Assembly: GCA_017558145.1 (NCBI GenBank) | Contig: JAFYWF010000017.1 | Span: 1 to 52,455, forward strand | Origin: Lachnospiraceae bacterium | GTDB lineage: Bacteria; Bacillota; Clostridia; Lachnospirales; Lachnospiraceae | DNA: 52,455 nt | Direction: 5' to 3' | Shown: positions 38,401 to 44,184 of the stretch, piece by piece | How positions within the stretch are numbered: the first letter of the stretch is position 1 | Layout: each line of letters opens with the position of its first letter | Notes under the pieces: generated by a model | The model's database searches: none | Told to the model about the DNA's origin: nothing | What the model saw: only the letters and a program-made list of their open reading frames with translations | Program-made: the position numbers and the translations under genes

Positions 38401-40879
38401 AAAAGTGATAGGTGTGAAGTCTGGAAATATCGTGGATAGCAATGGTGATTATATTAAGGATACCAATGGCGAATATCTTACTACGAATATTCAGGTGTAT
38501 GCCGGACAATTTTTCACTTGGGATCAGGCTGTAAAAGAAATTGATAAGTTAAATCATATGGATTGGATTTATGATATCCAAGTACTGAAAGATTTGGGGG
38601 TAGATACACCAATCAGTTCAGTTACCATGCCGACAAAAGCGCAACGAGTATTCATTTATGGTGGAAAAGGAATTCTGACTACCGGAAATAGGATATCGGT
38701 TAAATGTGATACTACTTTTACAGATATTTCCATATGTGCAGTGAAGAAAACCGGAAACAAGTATTATGGTGTTCCTTTAACCATAGATGGTAGTAAGTGG
38801 GCAATGTCTTTGAATAATTTTAGAAGTGACTGGAATTATGAAAATATGGGTTATTATAAAGCAGAACTTATTCTTTCCGGAAATGCAAATGGAAAGACAG
38901 AGGTCCGCATGTCAGATTCTGAAGGTATAGACAACGGTATCGAAACTGATTTGATTTCTCAGATTGGCGGAATTGGTACGGTGGTATTGTATGGTGCACG
39001 TGATAATGATGCTAACGCAAGTAAAGTTTGCCGGTACGAGATTAAAAACGGAATTAAATCGGTAAAATATTTAGAATTGGCAAAGGGTGCAAAAGTAGAT
39101 ACTCTTAAGAGTGAGGTTAATGTTACCAATCTTACTATGGGGATTGCAGATCCTCGTGTAGAAAATGTAAGTCATTCTAACAGTTATCTAAATGCCAAAA
39201 ATATCACAGTAAGTGGAACTACAACTATGGAAAGTGGTGAGCTTCGTGCCGGAACCACTACAGTAGGTGATGGTAAACTGACATTGACAAATGTTATATT
39301 TAATGATCGTCATAATAAATTAACAGCAAAACAGGATAAGGCCGGAAAGAGCTTGATTAATATTAAGGGAACTGTTGAGTCAACTGACCAACAGTCCGGA
39401 TGGCAGGCAGCAACCATAACCTTATATCTGAATAACTCTGTACAGCGTAAAGCACAACTGGTAGAAGATATGGTGATTATGACAGCACCGAAAGCGCCGA
39501 CTTCTTTGTTTGGACCGGATTATAGTCATTTTAGTGATAATGGTACACCAGATAATCCGGATGATGATTATATGGATTATCAAGGTATGGGCGAAGAAAT
39601 AACAGAAGATGCTATTGAAAGAGATGAACAGGGAAATCCTTTAATGGGTGAAAATGATCAACCTAAAACTTACCAAACAAGAATTTATGATTTCTACAAA
39701 TCCGGAAACGACATTAAATATGGAAAAGTTAGACGGATTGCGAATGGTAATGAAGTTTCCTTAAATGAAGTTCGTCTTTGGGTAGGAACCAAGAGTCTGG
39801 ATGGTTACGGTAATACTGATGAGACAAATGCTTGGAGTCAGGTGGAAAAATATGACTTTAAAACTTTTGAGGAAGCTGTAAAAGCGATTGATTCCATGGC
39901 TCTATATGTAGATCCAAATGCCAAAACCAAAGTATTTAAAGACTATACCATTGAGTTATTAAATGGAGTAATGATTGGTAACGATAAAGGAGACGGCAAG
40001 TATAGCGCTCTTAGCTTACCTAGCAAAGCAAATGAAGTTACCATTTGGGGAAATGGTATGGGAATTGTGTTCTCCGGAAACATTACCTTAAAATGTAATA
40101 CTACATTTAAAGATGTTACCATGACACCAATGAAATCCGTAAAAGGTGGTGCAGAAGTCACAACTGCAAATCTTGCGACAGGTAACTTTGCAGCATCCAT
40201 TTCCAATGCAGTGATTGGATACAGAAAGAGTGGAGAAGCTATCAGTACTTTGAATACCGTATCCGGTTCTGCAAAAGGAAGTTTAATTCTGACAGACTGC
40301 AGTTATATGGAAGTAAATTCTATCAGTGGTATTAATGTAGAATTCAGAGGAAACGGTATGGATTTCGTAACAGACAATACCAAAACTGATGACAAAGGAA
40401 ATCCACGTAAAGTACCAACAACGTTGGTTGTTAATGGCAACTTAACTGCAAAGGAATTAAGATATTCCGATTATACATTTGGTGTATTGGTTCCAAATGG
40501 AAAAACAGTGATGGATGCTATCTATGTAGTGGGAGAAAACCAGGCTGCAATTCAGATGGTACCGAATAATCCGCTTCAGATAAAGGGAATTACCAGAACC
40601 ATGGAAGATAAATCCAAGGTAAATGGATCCGTATTCTTTGATGTTGTTGAAGTGAAAGATGAAAATGGTAATGTGACAGGTACACTTACCACGGATCAGA
40701 TTACTGTAAGTTTATCCTCTACAAACGGAAAGGAAATTCCATCAGGAACAAAAGTCTTTACCGGAAAATATTTAGAGCCAAAACACTATGATTTCTATAC
40801 CTATGTAGACAGATATGAAGCCAACAGAGTTTTGTATTTGAACGGAAACGATTTGTATCTTGGTGGTGAGGCCAACTAG
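26480..40879 (+). CDS. Giant secreted modular beta-rich protein (4799 residues)
   Basis: This single uninterrupted 14.4-kb frame starts at ATG 26480, 5 bases after GGAGG. A signal peptide (residues 1-26, ending PAYA) is followed by a strongly acidic linker (about 50-145). The rest consists of about twelve diverged modules of 280-520 residues. Each opens with a helix-like segment of the form F-x-T-x-x-E-A-x-x-x-I (for example KTFEEAVKAIDSM) and a strand such as YTIELLNG. An L/MP-x-K-A-x-x-V-x-I-x-G turn and long stretches of short strands rich in Thr, Asn and Gly follow, like a beta-helix. No catalytic motif, Cys-rich region or sorting signal is visible, and the chain ends LYLGGEAN. It is likely a cell-surface or matrix fibre or adhesin. 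No known family could be named. Confidence 0.9.
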   Translation: MMRLRRMLAFVLALAMVLGNVMPAYANENSGIETLSGDVTITTDENGNTVITPNSQQISEDGGELEDEGEEENQNGDESATDSTIEGESGNPLDGDNTDLPSEDDKTDSGTTLPEGEDDEVGESEEGVLPEEEVLPEESVSENNMIIEQSEITVGEDATVTLVEYGAEGSTEKGPFTSIPEAIAEINRLNSQTPVAESYEIRLGNDEYTIESTDERALVVNNDDVKCWININNKTINISNSMSCNVTFQANNSAAKGCIKLANGVEFQLLERIGSDEQIKMTYENVDFVGVGDNVTLTIGNEENDVKAEALFNKILFSNVILSGIQNLKIYENFEFSFGNGIENTNWNLENLIIDLDHEDEGFEEVNLSQVNIETDSLELHGRVYFGHIEDASKTMLSVTESTKITTGSSITVSGLCDLNNLTAIQGQEEEGSIRFQLLEKIQLDEGGNESSSIKADLNFRGALQNVSKPIIISAKKTISYADGRQAEIDEFESGEVIATIHNEDGNHPYDISKFEFLNSHVLRNNNQFVAQEIEGRIRLSDTKDSWYQYFENFEDVEAYMREQNQGSQRYKITLREDIEIENAVIDFSDCPAYDITLNLSGRRLEVSGESSIAVDNFQGGNVSLNADACLNIMPTNRRNSDDSNVEDLCFTFAEDASSWLVVGDGNTGSISLESCEIENGEKANVALHGDVSWKAPGLEEYWYRLFKKVDNAKEEFEKYELYIHNLVIQNEYTATTSNGKTEAIYDVVQMNIPVKVDRLVLDGTLNVASLDVTEEIEAVRGSAMEFHLPSVLSNVEILETDKVLYRPSALLISMRETYSNDSRDPVLYTKAELTVGGTIVSQKMPAMVFRKYASKVSVTSDYNIMETAYNVKSEYTQNDTVATLIPSWDNDSIRKISNYQIMDTASTSYSLDIVSDEQADNTYYLKACPEDVNNVGNKSVLVRDNEELKNHYFTTLKEARAFIVETIEEKQSVGNFTIKLLKNTSAGEKDLNYKDVTDLEGFEHIDELQGTIELLLNGNSITFSQSAEIFVDCLDGGQYTLQGTTGNWMLSKLGTFTLGSNRTLLLGGRKVGDGEEGVTVFHSKISNVNINGTGATLAVGVKNDDILQCSDMEFYNVGTNVKNLDVNGNLIWNGAAAVKVSTLMTVANEENQEVRWESAVTTAKLTCQKGNIAVRNFKSTSDANVTSGCSFVVLPSGIAEFKNLNVLQGEEGSSLVFALMKKEATGGKEETAALGNLKITGALKRNSKNPILVQKIDEAHGNVFFDNREDFANITSGIKAEDFELESPEGKTLFVRKYQNPQKGYCLQARIITVIVSHNGNEQPYIGLEEAIAGIATDFKSEKGTYEFNFLDDEVLNRKLTIPTCVTEAYFNTEKVEEYDAQEHPIKEGYVQKSLDFNRFSITTTAVVHMESGLRIKNGVFNINGTQSTLLFVNEETPLLDQNHNELIDTDEQGKVIADNREPVFCDITLNAKNGAVAFCGKTQEDFGKTTIITKELQLARGGMKVDSITATNLYIQAYQEYDNEGKPLEGTFEKANLKVNTITMNSGGRMEVYGIVGEFDQSPSGVWNEGNPDVILNGAKLYIGNNDQETAECYLNSLTVKSAYTGESAGDATVENEGQFFLATFDSKVGTMRNNGHMLVKDVKNVKDFVHGSEGSLIVDTWNQVSGSKTWLEGDSKLLINDSGTLFNINLGGKKGEGGYPFLGLGATKANGGAITTATIAIKGTFTKNHENQQLQIAATSSYSKIESLTDEMTVFNPTKEIYCLPATHKLFDTDHKSFPVEDISILPKKVPGGNEQGEAVEIDNPYGAAVQVIDAAKKINEVQVINEVITLHSIAADGYSREYMKNFTNWKDAMNYLTAVGNTNTQYVFELKGDKIDVGGALKLPTNVKSLMIAGDNATKPTTFTFTGNMDLTTDLYVENVKLPETVTMNTKGKMLTLKNVNGAIQTITGTAASYISICESDLELKKASAVSGIGTLELSRAILRVPKDVTVTKLVLQSTVANSRSRLVVAGKITVTDIDVYGQGNALHYANTVEIKGDLNSYSFHLNEAGRITGHYEDYGNAYADPVYTEMKDGKPVILGYTIEDDLNNVESSSYYKIIKKNATYLVYTGSSEVSEVTTLATTSKILGSWFVYDDFEYNTVEKTEKEGPYDIKNVTRKEGNIIKYGPKAIAKDAVELRVKGEPYNIDSYATLQEAFDEIERIANSGQSYEIILNKDVAADTNKDYKFPSKAANVAIMGVKQGEQDPKEQITFKSKMDIKCNTEFGGVTLNTTDAKGTLAINNFAVTLKDVKILDDVALTGGGIGKGSKLTVESAGLDEMLVNSIDKVDMLSMQNVDLFVSQKTTVGTLSMEDGTTLYGYGAIQATTVECLGDATVVTFPTGVKKDADGYITAMNPAFTISGKLDVVYNVEDDGETITNYGTLNIALGETFTVETTTGVDGNQKEIVTDRFANVVCYYENGANPSPIFAESLITANKAIIAKAPNVSTYDVCFEYEYGVLFKKAGNLVYKDACEVTTILSYCDGTLDAEGDEVYVETECESFADAVTEINTLKTKRDYTITFLQGDMDQPNTLTMPNANYVDTLYLTSVGGGNKESGYYNYDVYYVKDISFTSNVVLENISFVQVAQQKNEKGAVIPGAYEPIEDNQLGYPALVNVKSGNKSIFIGGDVTFNTPILLNGGGKGTLEFDDSTSLIASPTGYGESNLYIQGKVTGFLKVDINDYFMVDGWYTLKNGVETYNPCELNVTTLELGEAAIVTVGNSDTGTMNNVLKVTTELVMTDSDVEVYGTADLKNLTLAGEDPLLTVYGQKFNITGVLTSTALNPELVTTVNTKQQSVLNVSGTAVLEDKEENKIYIGLVDADGLPIQLGEEYIDENGEDKVRNNHLLTAAKVSETVFLVDALSTTDGDEAHFDVNSNVDCGYFLKKNGNNIEVYYADDVKVALCMDTEDSNITENTEYQVINYYKTLEEAVTAIKGLNDKNAFYRVLLLDSIGDEKTPCKMPIPENAKRVTFATLGNEYKTSVKLYNSNAITQKTDVVFENVEVITTGAWNTGNFNLELNNAKLTVNNKATVSNLILVDGGVLNTNNTTTLTNIENKITHIAKEEKDQVVNKVVTKAGTLTIKGNVTDVCEATKKPKLVLEAYDATEITEANIVNNKPENGKKYTLVTTAKLATLEKESMDKLDFIAVSNTEIKASATDRVVWASKGIYLVGINYQDDVNVVKSVKGDGENAVITPVSTTVCLDIAEAANYIKTVNEKSAYYDILLKNSVTDAKVTDTEKHSAITLPDKDKAVEVTLKSKESKYDLTFAKDVKVNGKVLIKDVALKNIGTYSISMEKNSDVKNGKEIIVGESVLTLDNVSMDRIVKDNVESNVLKSITGKKGYSDVIVKNTDVILSGAITNVVDFNLYNSKVETNAKSEVTTLLLSSDSVVVEDKTVKKVAAWETFAQATIGNVVLDRVAGDNYISTYYPVDTKDKTKNTGIPQLTVTGKVQGEGKLQVKIYDITTASRKEIIELNDNKQGYTGNKLLIAKAETGDKFIPYGVNRTLEGDKKVLNANAKATKDKTGYVSYVDITSMQVILSQKTAGVWNDSYVATYAEAIDIINNFGTKSDIYKITFRDIDVQKADGTLGADQKTDPHYTTIKDGKAAFGAFNLPKAGKADTLIIAGRGENESVVRTIVYTGAITANCNLQFENVILHEKDTKNTVTVNEVTLKNGNYLVDLSNNVKTERVSVDTATEKAFKASKLGFGDLDVTELQLIFKTIDGSKGKVNLGNTTTYVTGEIKVGELTVTGKPTVIGKNKITITDLVFTNDSASLNMTGEKAIAITNVNALYPETQQAREKKAALDITTYYTNKALAKSVSQFTISGEVHDDVAVNVKPMVYHDDKNDTATYQKYIPMNGTELETILIGAAAKPQSFQKVITAPKMVANDNVYIYQAVYNQNNAEYQWNKADVKAVKYEGALYFTKESFGVKVIGVKSGNIVDSNGDYIKDTNGEYLTTNIQVYAGQFFTWDQAVKEIDKLNHMDWIYDIQVLKDLGVDTPISSVTMPTKAQRVFIYGGKGILTTGNRISVKCDTTFTDISICAVKKTGNKYYGVPLTIDGSKWAMSLNNFRSDWNYENMGYYKAELILSGNANGKTEVRMSDSEGIDNGIETDLISQIGGIGTVVLYGARDNDANASKVCRYEIKNGIKSVKYLELAKGAKVDTLKSEVNVTNLTMGIADPRVENVSHSNSYLNAKNITVSGTTTMESGELRAGTTTVGDGKLTLTNVIFNDRHNKLTAKQDKAGKSLINIKGTVESTDQQSGWQAATITLYLNNSVQRKAQLVEDMVIMTAPKAPTSLFGPDYSHFSDNGTPDNPDDDYMDYQGMGEEITEDAIERDEQGNPLMGENDQPKTYQTRIYDFYKSGNDIKYGKVRRIANGNEVSLNEVRLWVGTKSLDGYGNTDETNAWSQVEKYDFKTFEEAVKAIDSMALYVDPNAKTKVFKDYTIELLNGVMIGNDKGDGKYSALSLPSKANEVTIWGNGMGIVFSGNITLKCNTTFKDVTMTPMKSVKGGAEVTTANLATGNFAASISNAVIGYRKSGEAISTLNTVSGSAKGSLILTDCSYMEVNSISGINVEFRGNGMDFVTDNTKTDDKGNPRKVPTTLVVNGNLTAKELRYSDYTFGVLVPNGKTVMDAIYVVGENQAAIQMVPNNPLQIKGITRTMEDKSKVNGSVFFDVVEVKDENGNVTGTLTTDQITVSLSSTNGKEIPSGTKVFTGKYLEPKHYDFYTYVDRYEANRVLYLNGNDLYLGGEAN
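27011..40200 (+). repeat. About twelve diverged protein modules within the giant gene
   Basis: Module starts, judged by the recurring E-A-x-x-x-I helix, fall near 27011, 28139, 29347, 30464, 32034, 33065, 34111, 35383, 36219, 37270, 38522 and 39866 (residues about 178, 554, 956, 1329, 1852, 2196, 2544, 2968, 3247, 3597, 4015 and 4463). The repeats are old: they are recognisable in protein but not as near-identical DNA. The last two are most alike, sharing the helix, a following proline turn, and CDTTFTDI versus CNTTFKDV. Confidence 0.65.
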
Positions 40880-40919
40880 GTTGGAATAATGAAATAGAGA
40901 TTAAATGCTTACATGAAGT

Positions 40920-40951
40920 GAGAGGTGTGATTCTAAGGAGTTACACCTCTT
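40920..40951 (+). terminator. Hairpin after the giant gene, probable terminator
   Basis: A 10-bp stem with two G-T wobbles (40920-40929 with 40942-40951, core AGAGGTGT/ACACCTCT) lies 40 bases after the stop codon. The following ATTTGTGTG is only weakly T-rich, so termination may be partial. Confidence 0.55.
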
Positions 40952-41013
40952 ATTTGTGTGCAATAACCCAAGATGTTTGGCAAAGTGTGATGCTAAAAGT
41001 TGCAAAAAATAGA

Positions 41014-41042
41014 TTTAACGTAAGGTGGAATTATGCTATATT
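41014..41042 (+). promoter_or_regulatory. Candidate promoter of the fourth secreted protein gene
   Basis: TTTAAC (41014-41019) and TATATT (41037-41042) are 17 bases apart. TGC directly before the -10 box (41034-41036) makes it an extended -10 promoter. The start codon is 54 bases downstream. Confidence 0.5.
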
Positions 41043-41096
41043 TTATGCAAGTAAAACAGTGTCCGGGAAAGAGAAGTTTCAGTGATAGGAGGCAGC

Positions 41097-43952
41097 ATGA
41101 AGAAAAAAGGTTATTTGCTTGTATTAATATTTGTCTTGTTTTTATTTATAAATAAAGAAACTATCTATGCCAGTGAAACTAGAGTGGTTTCTAACGCAGA
41201 TGAATTTCATGCAGCTTTGGCAGATTCCAATGTTTCTGTTATTGAAGTTAATGGGACAATCAATAAGCTGATTGGCTCAGGAAATGATCCTTTGATGATA
41301 TCGCGTCCGGTTACGATTCGAGGCGGAGTTTTGGATTTATGGTATTTGGGTATTGTTTTGGGAGCGGATGTTACTTTTGAGAATATTGAGATTAACTTGT
41401 CTAGTACGGAATCCAATGCCATTGTGGCAAATGGGTATACGTTGACTTTAGATGGTGTGACTCGTGGAAGTAATGTTAAAAATGATATTCATATCTTTGG
41501 TGGAGGGATTGTAGGATATAGTTATACTAATATTCCGTCTTCGGGAGAACATGGTGAAATTATCATAAAAGGAAATTCTAAACTGGGAAATATCTATGCC
41601 GGAAATATGGCTCATAGTAATGTTGGGGAAAGCCGATATTTGGGGAATGTGACAATTACTGTTGATAGTACGGCAACAGGAGAAATCGGTACAATCTATG
41701 GATGTGGCGGAAGAGAATCCATGGGCGAGGGAAGCGGAAATCTGGTATATACTGGAAACGAATATGGAGTCGATGGTGATATTAACGTAACACTGTACGA
41801 CAGTAAGGTGAAACAGGTAATTGGTGTTAACGATAATTTGGTAGTAACGTTTGGTGGAAGTGGGAATCTGGCTACTCCTGTTTTGGAAAATATTACCACA
41901 CTTAAGGTATTAACTGGTTCGTTACAACCTGCAAACGGTAGCAGCTTTTTTCACGCTTTTCCGAATTTAACGGTAGCGGAAAATGGTGTTTTATTTTTGG
42001 AACAATATGGCCAATTGTCCATTGGAAATTTTGAAGGTGGAGGTCAGTTGGTTTTAGGCAAAGAACAAAACATCAACATAACGGGTAGTGTGACAGGAGT
42101 TACCGATACATATATAGGGCATAATGGATTTCCTGAGTTTCCGGAAGAGGATCATACTTATATAGAAGCTGTTCGGGCTAACAAAGAAAATTTTGTTTTT
42201 CATGGTAGTAATAGTAATCCTTCTTTTGTGCCTGTATTTGTTAGTAATGGTGCAGGAGGTGGTATTTGGACTACGGCAGAGGAAGCGGAAACGATTATTA
42301 AAGTAAAAACATTTGTGATAGAAGATTATCAAGTGAAGGAAGTGGATGAGTTTGCAGAGTATATCGAAATGCCTGTTACGGTAACGTATACCGAAGATAC
42401 GAATGGAAATGTTGATGTACTTGCATTTGTAGTAAAGGTAAATGGAAAAGAAGCTATGATTGAATATGATGAACTGGGCTATGTGTATTATAGAACGGAA
42501 GATTTATATTGTTATACCTATAGTGTGGATACCTGTACTTTAAGAGTTTCAGATCCGGTAGCGAATACGCCTCCGGAAAACGGAAATTATCATATATCGA
42601 TTACTATCCCGGGGCAATTTACGGAAGACGGAAATTCGATTACCACAGATGCAACTCTTACCATAGGTGAAAGCTCTGATGGAGAGGATAACGGAGGTGA
42701 CAATCCGGAAGGCGGAGATGGACCGGAAGGAGGAAATGGCGACAATCCGGAAGGCGGAGATGGACCGGAAGGAGGAAATGAGGATAACCCAGACAATGGT
42801 GATGAAGAAAATATTCCTGAAGGTATTTGGGTTGCAGGTGTGAATTCCAGTGGCTACGAATATACAGGGAGTGCAATTAAACCACAAGTGCGAGTTTATG
42901 ATAATAAAGTTCTTTTGAAAGAAAAGAAAGATTATACGATTTCTTACAAAAATAATATCAATGCGAATGATGGAAGTAATCCTGAGAAAGTTCCAACATT
43001 GATTGTTACCGGTAAAGGAAATTATTCGGGCAAGGTAGAGAAAAACTTTGTGATTCATCCGAAACAACTCGATCAATCTGCCATCACAGTTGATAATATT
43101 GTAGTTGTGGAGAATGGAAGTGTGCAACAACCGACTCCGGTGATAAAAGATGGAAAGAGGACTCTTAGAAAAGATGTACACTATACATTAGAATATCCTG
43201 ACTTTGAAAGCGAGAAGAAGAATCCATATAAAGCAGCAGGTGAGTATGAGATTTGGATACATGGTAAAGGAAATTATGTGGGTAAAAAGATAATACAATT
43301 CACAATCACAGAACAAAAGTTGATTCGGCAAGCTGCAGTTTCGAAGATTCCTAATCAAATTTTTCAACAGGAACCTGTCAAGCCACAGGTGATTGTTAAA
43401 TATCAAGGACAACAGTTAAGTTTGGGTGTAGATTATGAATTGTTTTATGAAAAGAATGATAAAGTAGGAATTGCCACAGTGGTGATTCAAGGGAAAGGTT
43501 TGTATACGGGAACTAAGAGAGTTAACTTTAAAATTGTGAGTGAAAAGAAAGAAAATCCAATTCAAAATCTGTTGAGTATAGGTAGCAACTCGGAACATGA
43601 TACGGCAGAGGATGTGCCGGAAGAAAATAAGAGTGAACAACAAGTAAATTCCAGTGAAACAAAGGAAGTTATAAAAGTAACAGAAAAACTCACCAACAAA
43701 AATATTCAAAAAGCAAAGGTTGTAGTTTCTCCACAGACTTATACTCAAGGCGGTAATGTTTTAAAATTGGAAGATATAAAAATATCATATGATAACCATA
43801 ATGTGGAATTTAGTATTGCAGGTTATGAAAATAACAATCGAAAAGGCGTTGCCATAGCTTACGTAAAAGGCGTGGGAGACTTCAGCGGTATGAAGATTGT
43901 TAAATTTAAGATTAAAGCAAAAAATCTAGAAATTACGGCAAGGGTAAAATAA
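41097..43952 (+). CDS. Secreted protein with beta-helix-like head and YTG Ig-like repeats
   Basis: This 951-residue protein starts at ATG 41097, with AGGAGG 4 bases upstream; a GTG five codons earlier is less likely. The signal peptide ends TIYA at residue 25. Residues about 30-330 look like a pectate-lyase-type beta-helix (EVNGTINKLIGSGND, RPVTIRGGVLDLW, ADVTFENIEINLSS), but no lyase catalytic residues can be assigned. A beta-rich middle part leads to a Gly/Glu/Asp-rich linker (about 525-575) holding a 14-residue duplication. Four YTG-type Ig-like repeats follow, the first opening with IWVAGVNSSGYEYTGSAI, matching the repeat arrays of the two transglutaminase-like proteins. There is no LPXTG motif. 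It is likely a surface adhesin or polysaccharide-binding protein. Confidence 0.83.
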   Translation: MKKKGYLLVLIFVLFLFINKETIYASETRVVSNADEFHAALADSNVSVIEVNGTINKLIGSGNDPLMISRPVTIRGGVLDLWYLGIVLGADVTFENIEINLSSTESNAIVANGYTLTLDGVTRGSNVKNDIHIFGGGIVGYSYTNIPSSGEHGEIIIKGNSKLGNIYAGNMAHSNVGESRYLGNVTITVDSTATGEIGTIYGCGGRESMGEGSGNLVYTGNEYGVDGDINVTLYDSKVKQVIGVNDNLVVTFGGSGNLATPVLENITTLKVLTGSLQPANGSSFFHAFPNLTVAENGVLFLEQYGQLSIGNFEGGGQLVLGKEQNINITGSVTGVTDTYIGHNGFPEFPEEDHTYIEAVRANKENFVFHGSNSNPSFVPVFVSNGAGGGIWTTAEEAETIIKVKTFVIEDYQVKEVDEFAEYIEMPVTVTYTEDTNGNVDVLAFVVKVNGKEAMIEYDELGYVYYRTEDLYCYTYSVDTCTLRVSDPVANTPPENGNYHISITIPGQFTEDGNSITTDATLTIGESSDGEDNGGDNPEGGDGPEGGNGDNPEGGDGPEGGNEDNPDNGDEENIPEGIWVAGVNSSGYEYTGSAIKPQVRVYDNKVLLKEKKDYTISYKNNINANDGSNPEKVPTLIVTGKGNYSGKVEKNFVIHPKQLDQSAITVDNIVVVENGSVQQPTPVIKDGKRTLRKDVHYTLEYPDFESEKKNPYKAAGEYEIWIHGKGNYVGKKIIQFTITEQKLIRQAAVSKIPNQIFQQEPVKPQVIVKYQGQQLSLGVDYELFYEKNDKVGIATVVIQGKGLYTGTKRVNFKIVSEKKENPIQNLLSIGSNSEHDTAEDVPEENKSEQQVNSSETKEVIKVTEKLTNKNIQKAKVVVSPQTYTQGGNVLKLEDIKISYDNHNVEFSIAGYENNNRKGVAIAYVKGVGDFSGMKIVKFKIKAKNLEITARVK
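42699..42782 (+). repeat. Two tandem 42-bp repeats in the Gly-rich linker
   Basis: Two copies of a 42-base unit (42699-42740 and 42741-42782) differ only in the last two bases and encode DNPEGGDGPEGGN plus G or E. Near-identity at DNA level suggests recent slippage, so copy number may vary between strains. Confidence 0.9.
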
Positions 43953-44024
43953 TAGAAATAAGATATTGGTTTTACAAAAAACGATTTTTTCTAAAGGTGA
44001 ATTGTAAGCGCAATGAACGAAAAC

Positions 44025-44066
44025 AAGGGGATAACAAATTTTTCCAAAAAAGTTTGTTATCCCCTT
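44025..44066. repeat. 19-bp palindrome abutting the rpoB promoter
   Basis: AAGGGGATAACAAA (44025-44038) pairs with TTTGTTATCCCCTT (44053-44066). The inner bases extend the stem to 19 bp with one wobble around a CCAA loop (44044-44047). No T-run follows on the + strand. The right arm overlaps the first two bases of the rpoB -35 box. It may be an operator, a terminator-like barrier insulating rpoB from upstream genes, or an intergenic palindrome. Confidence 0.85.
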
Positions 44067-44094
44067 GACAACTATTGACAACTTGCGTTAATAT
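44065..44094 (+). promoter_or_regulatory. rpoB promoter
   Basis: A perfect TTGACA (44065-44070) is followed after 18 bases by TAATAT (44089-44094). A second TTGACA lies at 44075-44080 but is too close to the -10. The resulting leader of about 85 bases carries a small hairpin, GCGTATT (44122-44128) with AATACGC (44138-44144). This promoter explains how rpoBC can be separated from rplJL. Confidence 0.75.
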
Positions 44095-44184
44095 GGACAG
44101 TGCACTATTGTGGTATCGTGTGCGTATTAGGTACAAAAATACGCCTACAGAGACAATAAATCAGAAAGAACGGGGTGAATGTCA

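Noticed and set aside
42699..42782. Tandem repeat considered as a CRISPR array
   Set aside because: The units are directly adjacent with no spacers, and lie in frame in a coding region.
42549..43181. Long minus-strand reading frames opposite the Gly-rich linker
   Set aside because: They are antisense to a protein with a clear signal peptide and repeats, have no ribosome binding site, and owe their length to the repeat composition.
44001..44040. Resemblance to a lac operator (ATTGTAAGCG ... GGATAACAAATT)
   Set aside because: The two halves are about 20 bases apart instead of joined, and GGATAACAAA is fully explained as the left arm of the 19-bp palindrome. No lac-type gene is nearby.
44075..44094. 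Second TTGACA as the rpoB -35 box
   Set aside because: Only 8 bases separate it from TAATAT; the first TTGACA has an 18-base spacing.
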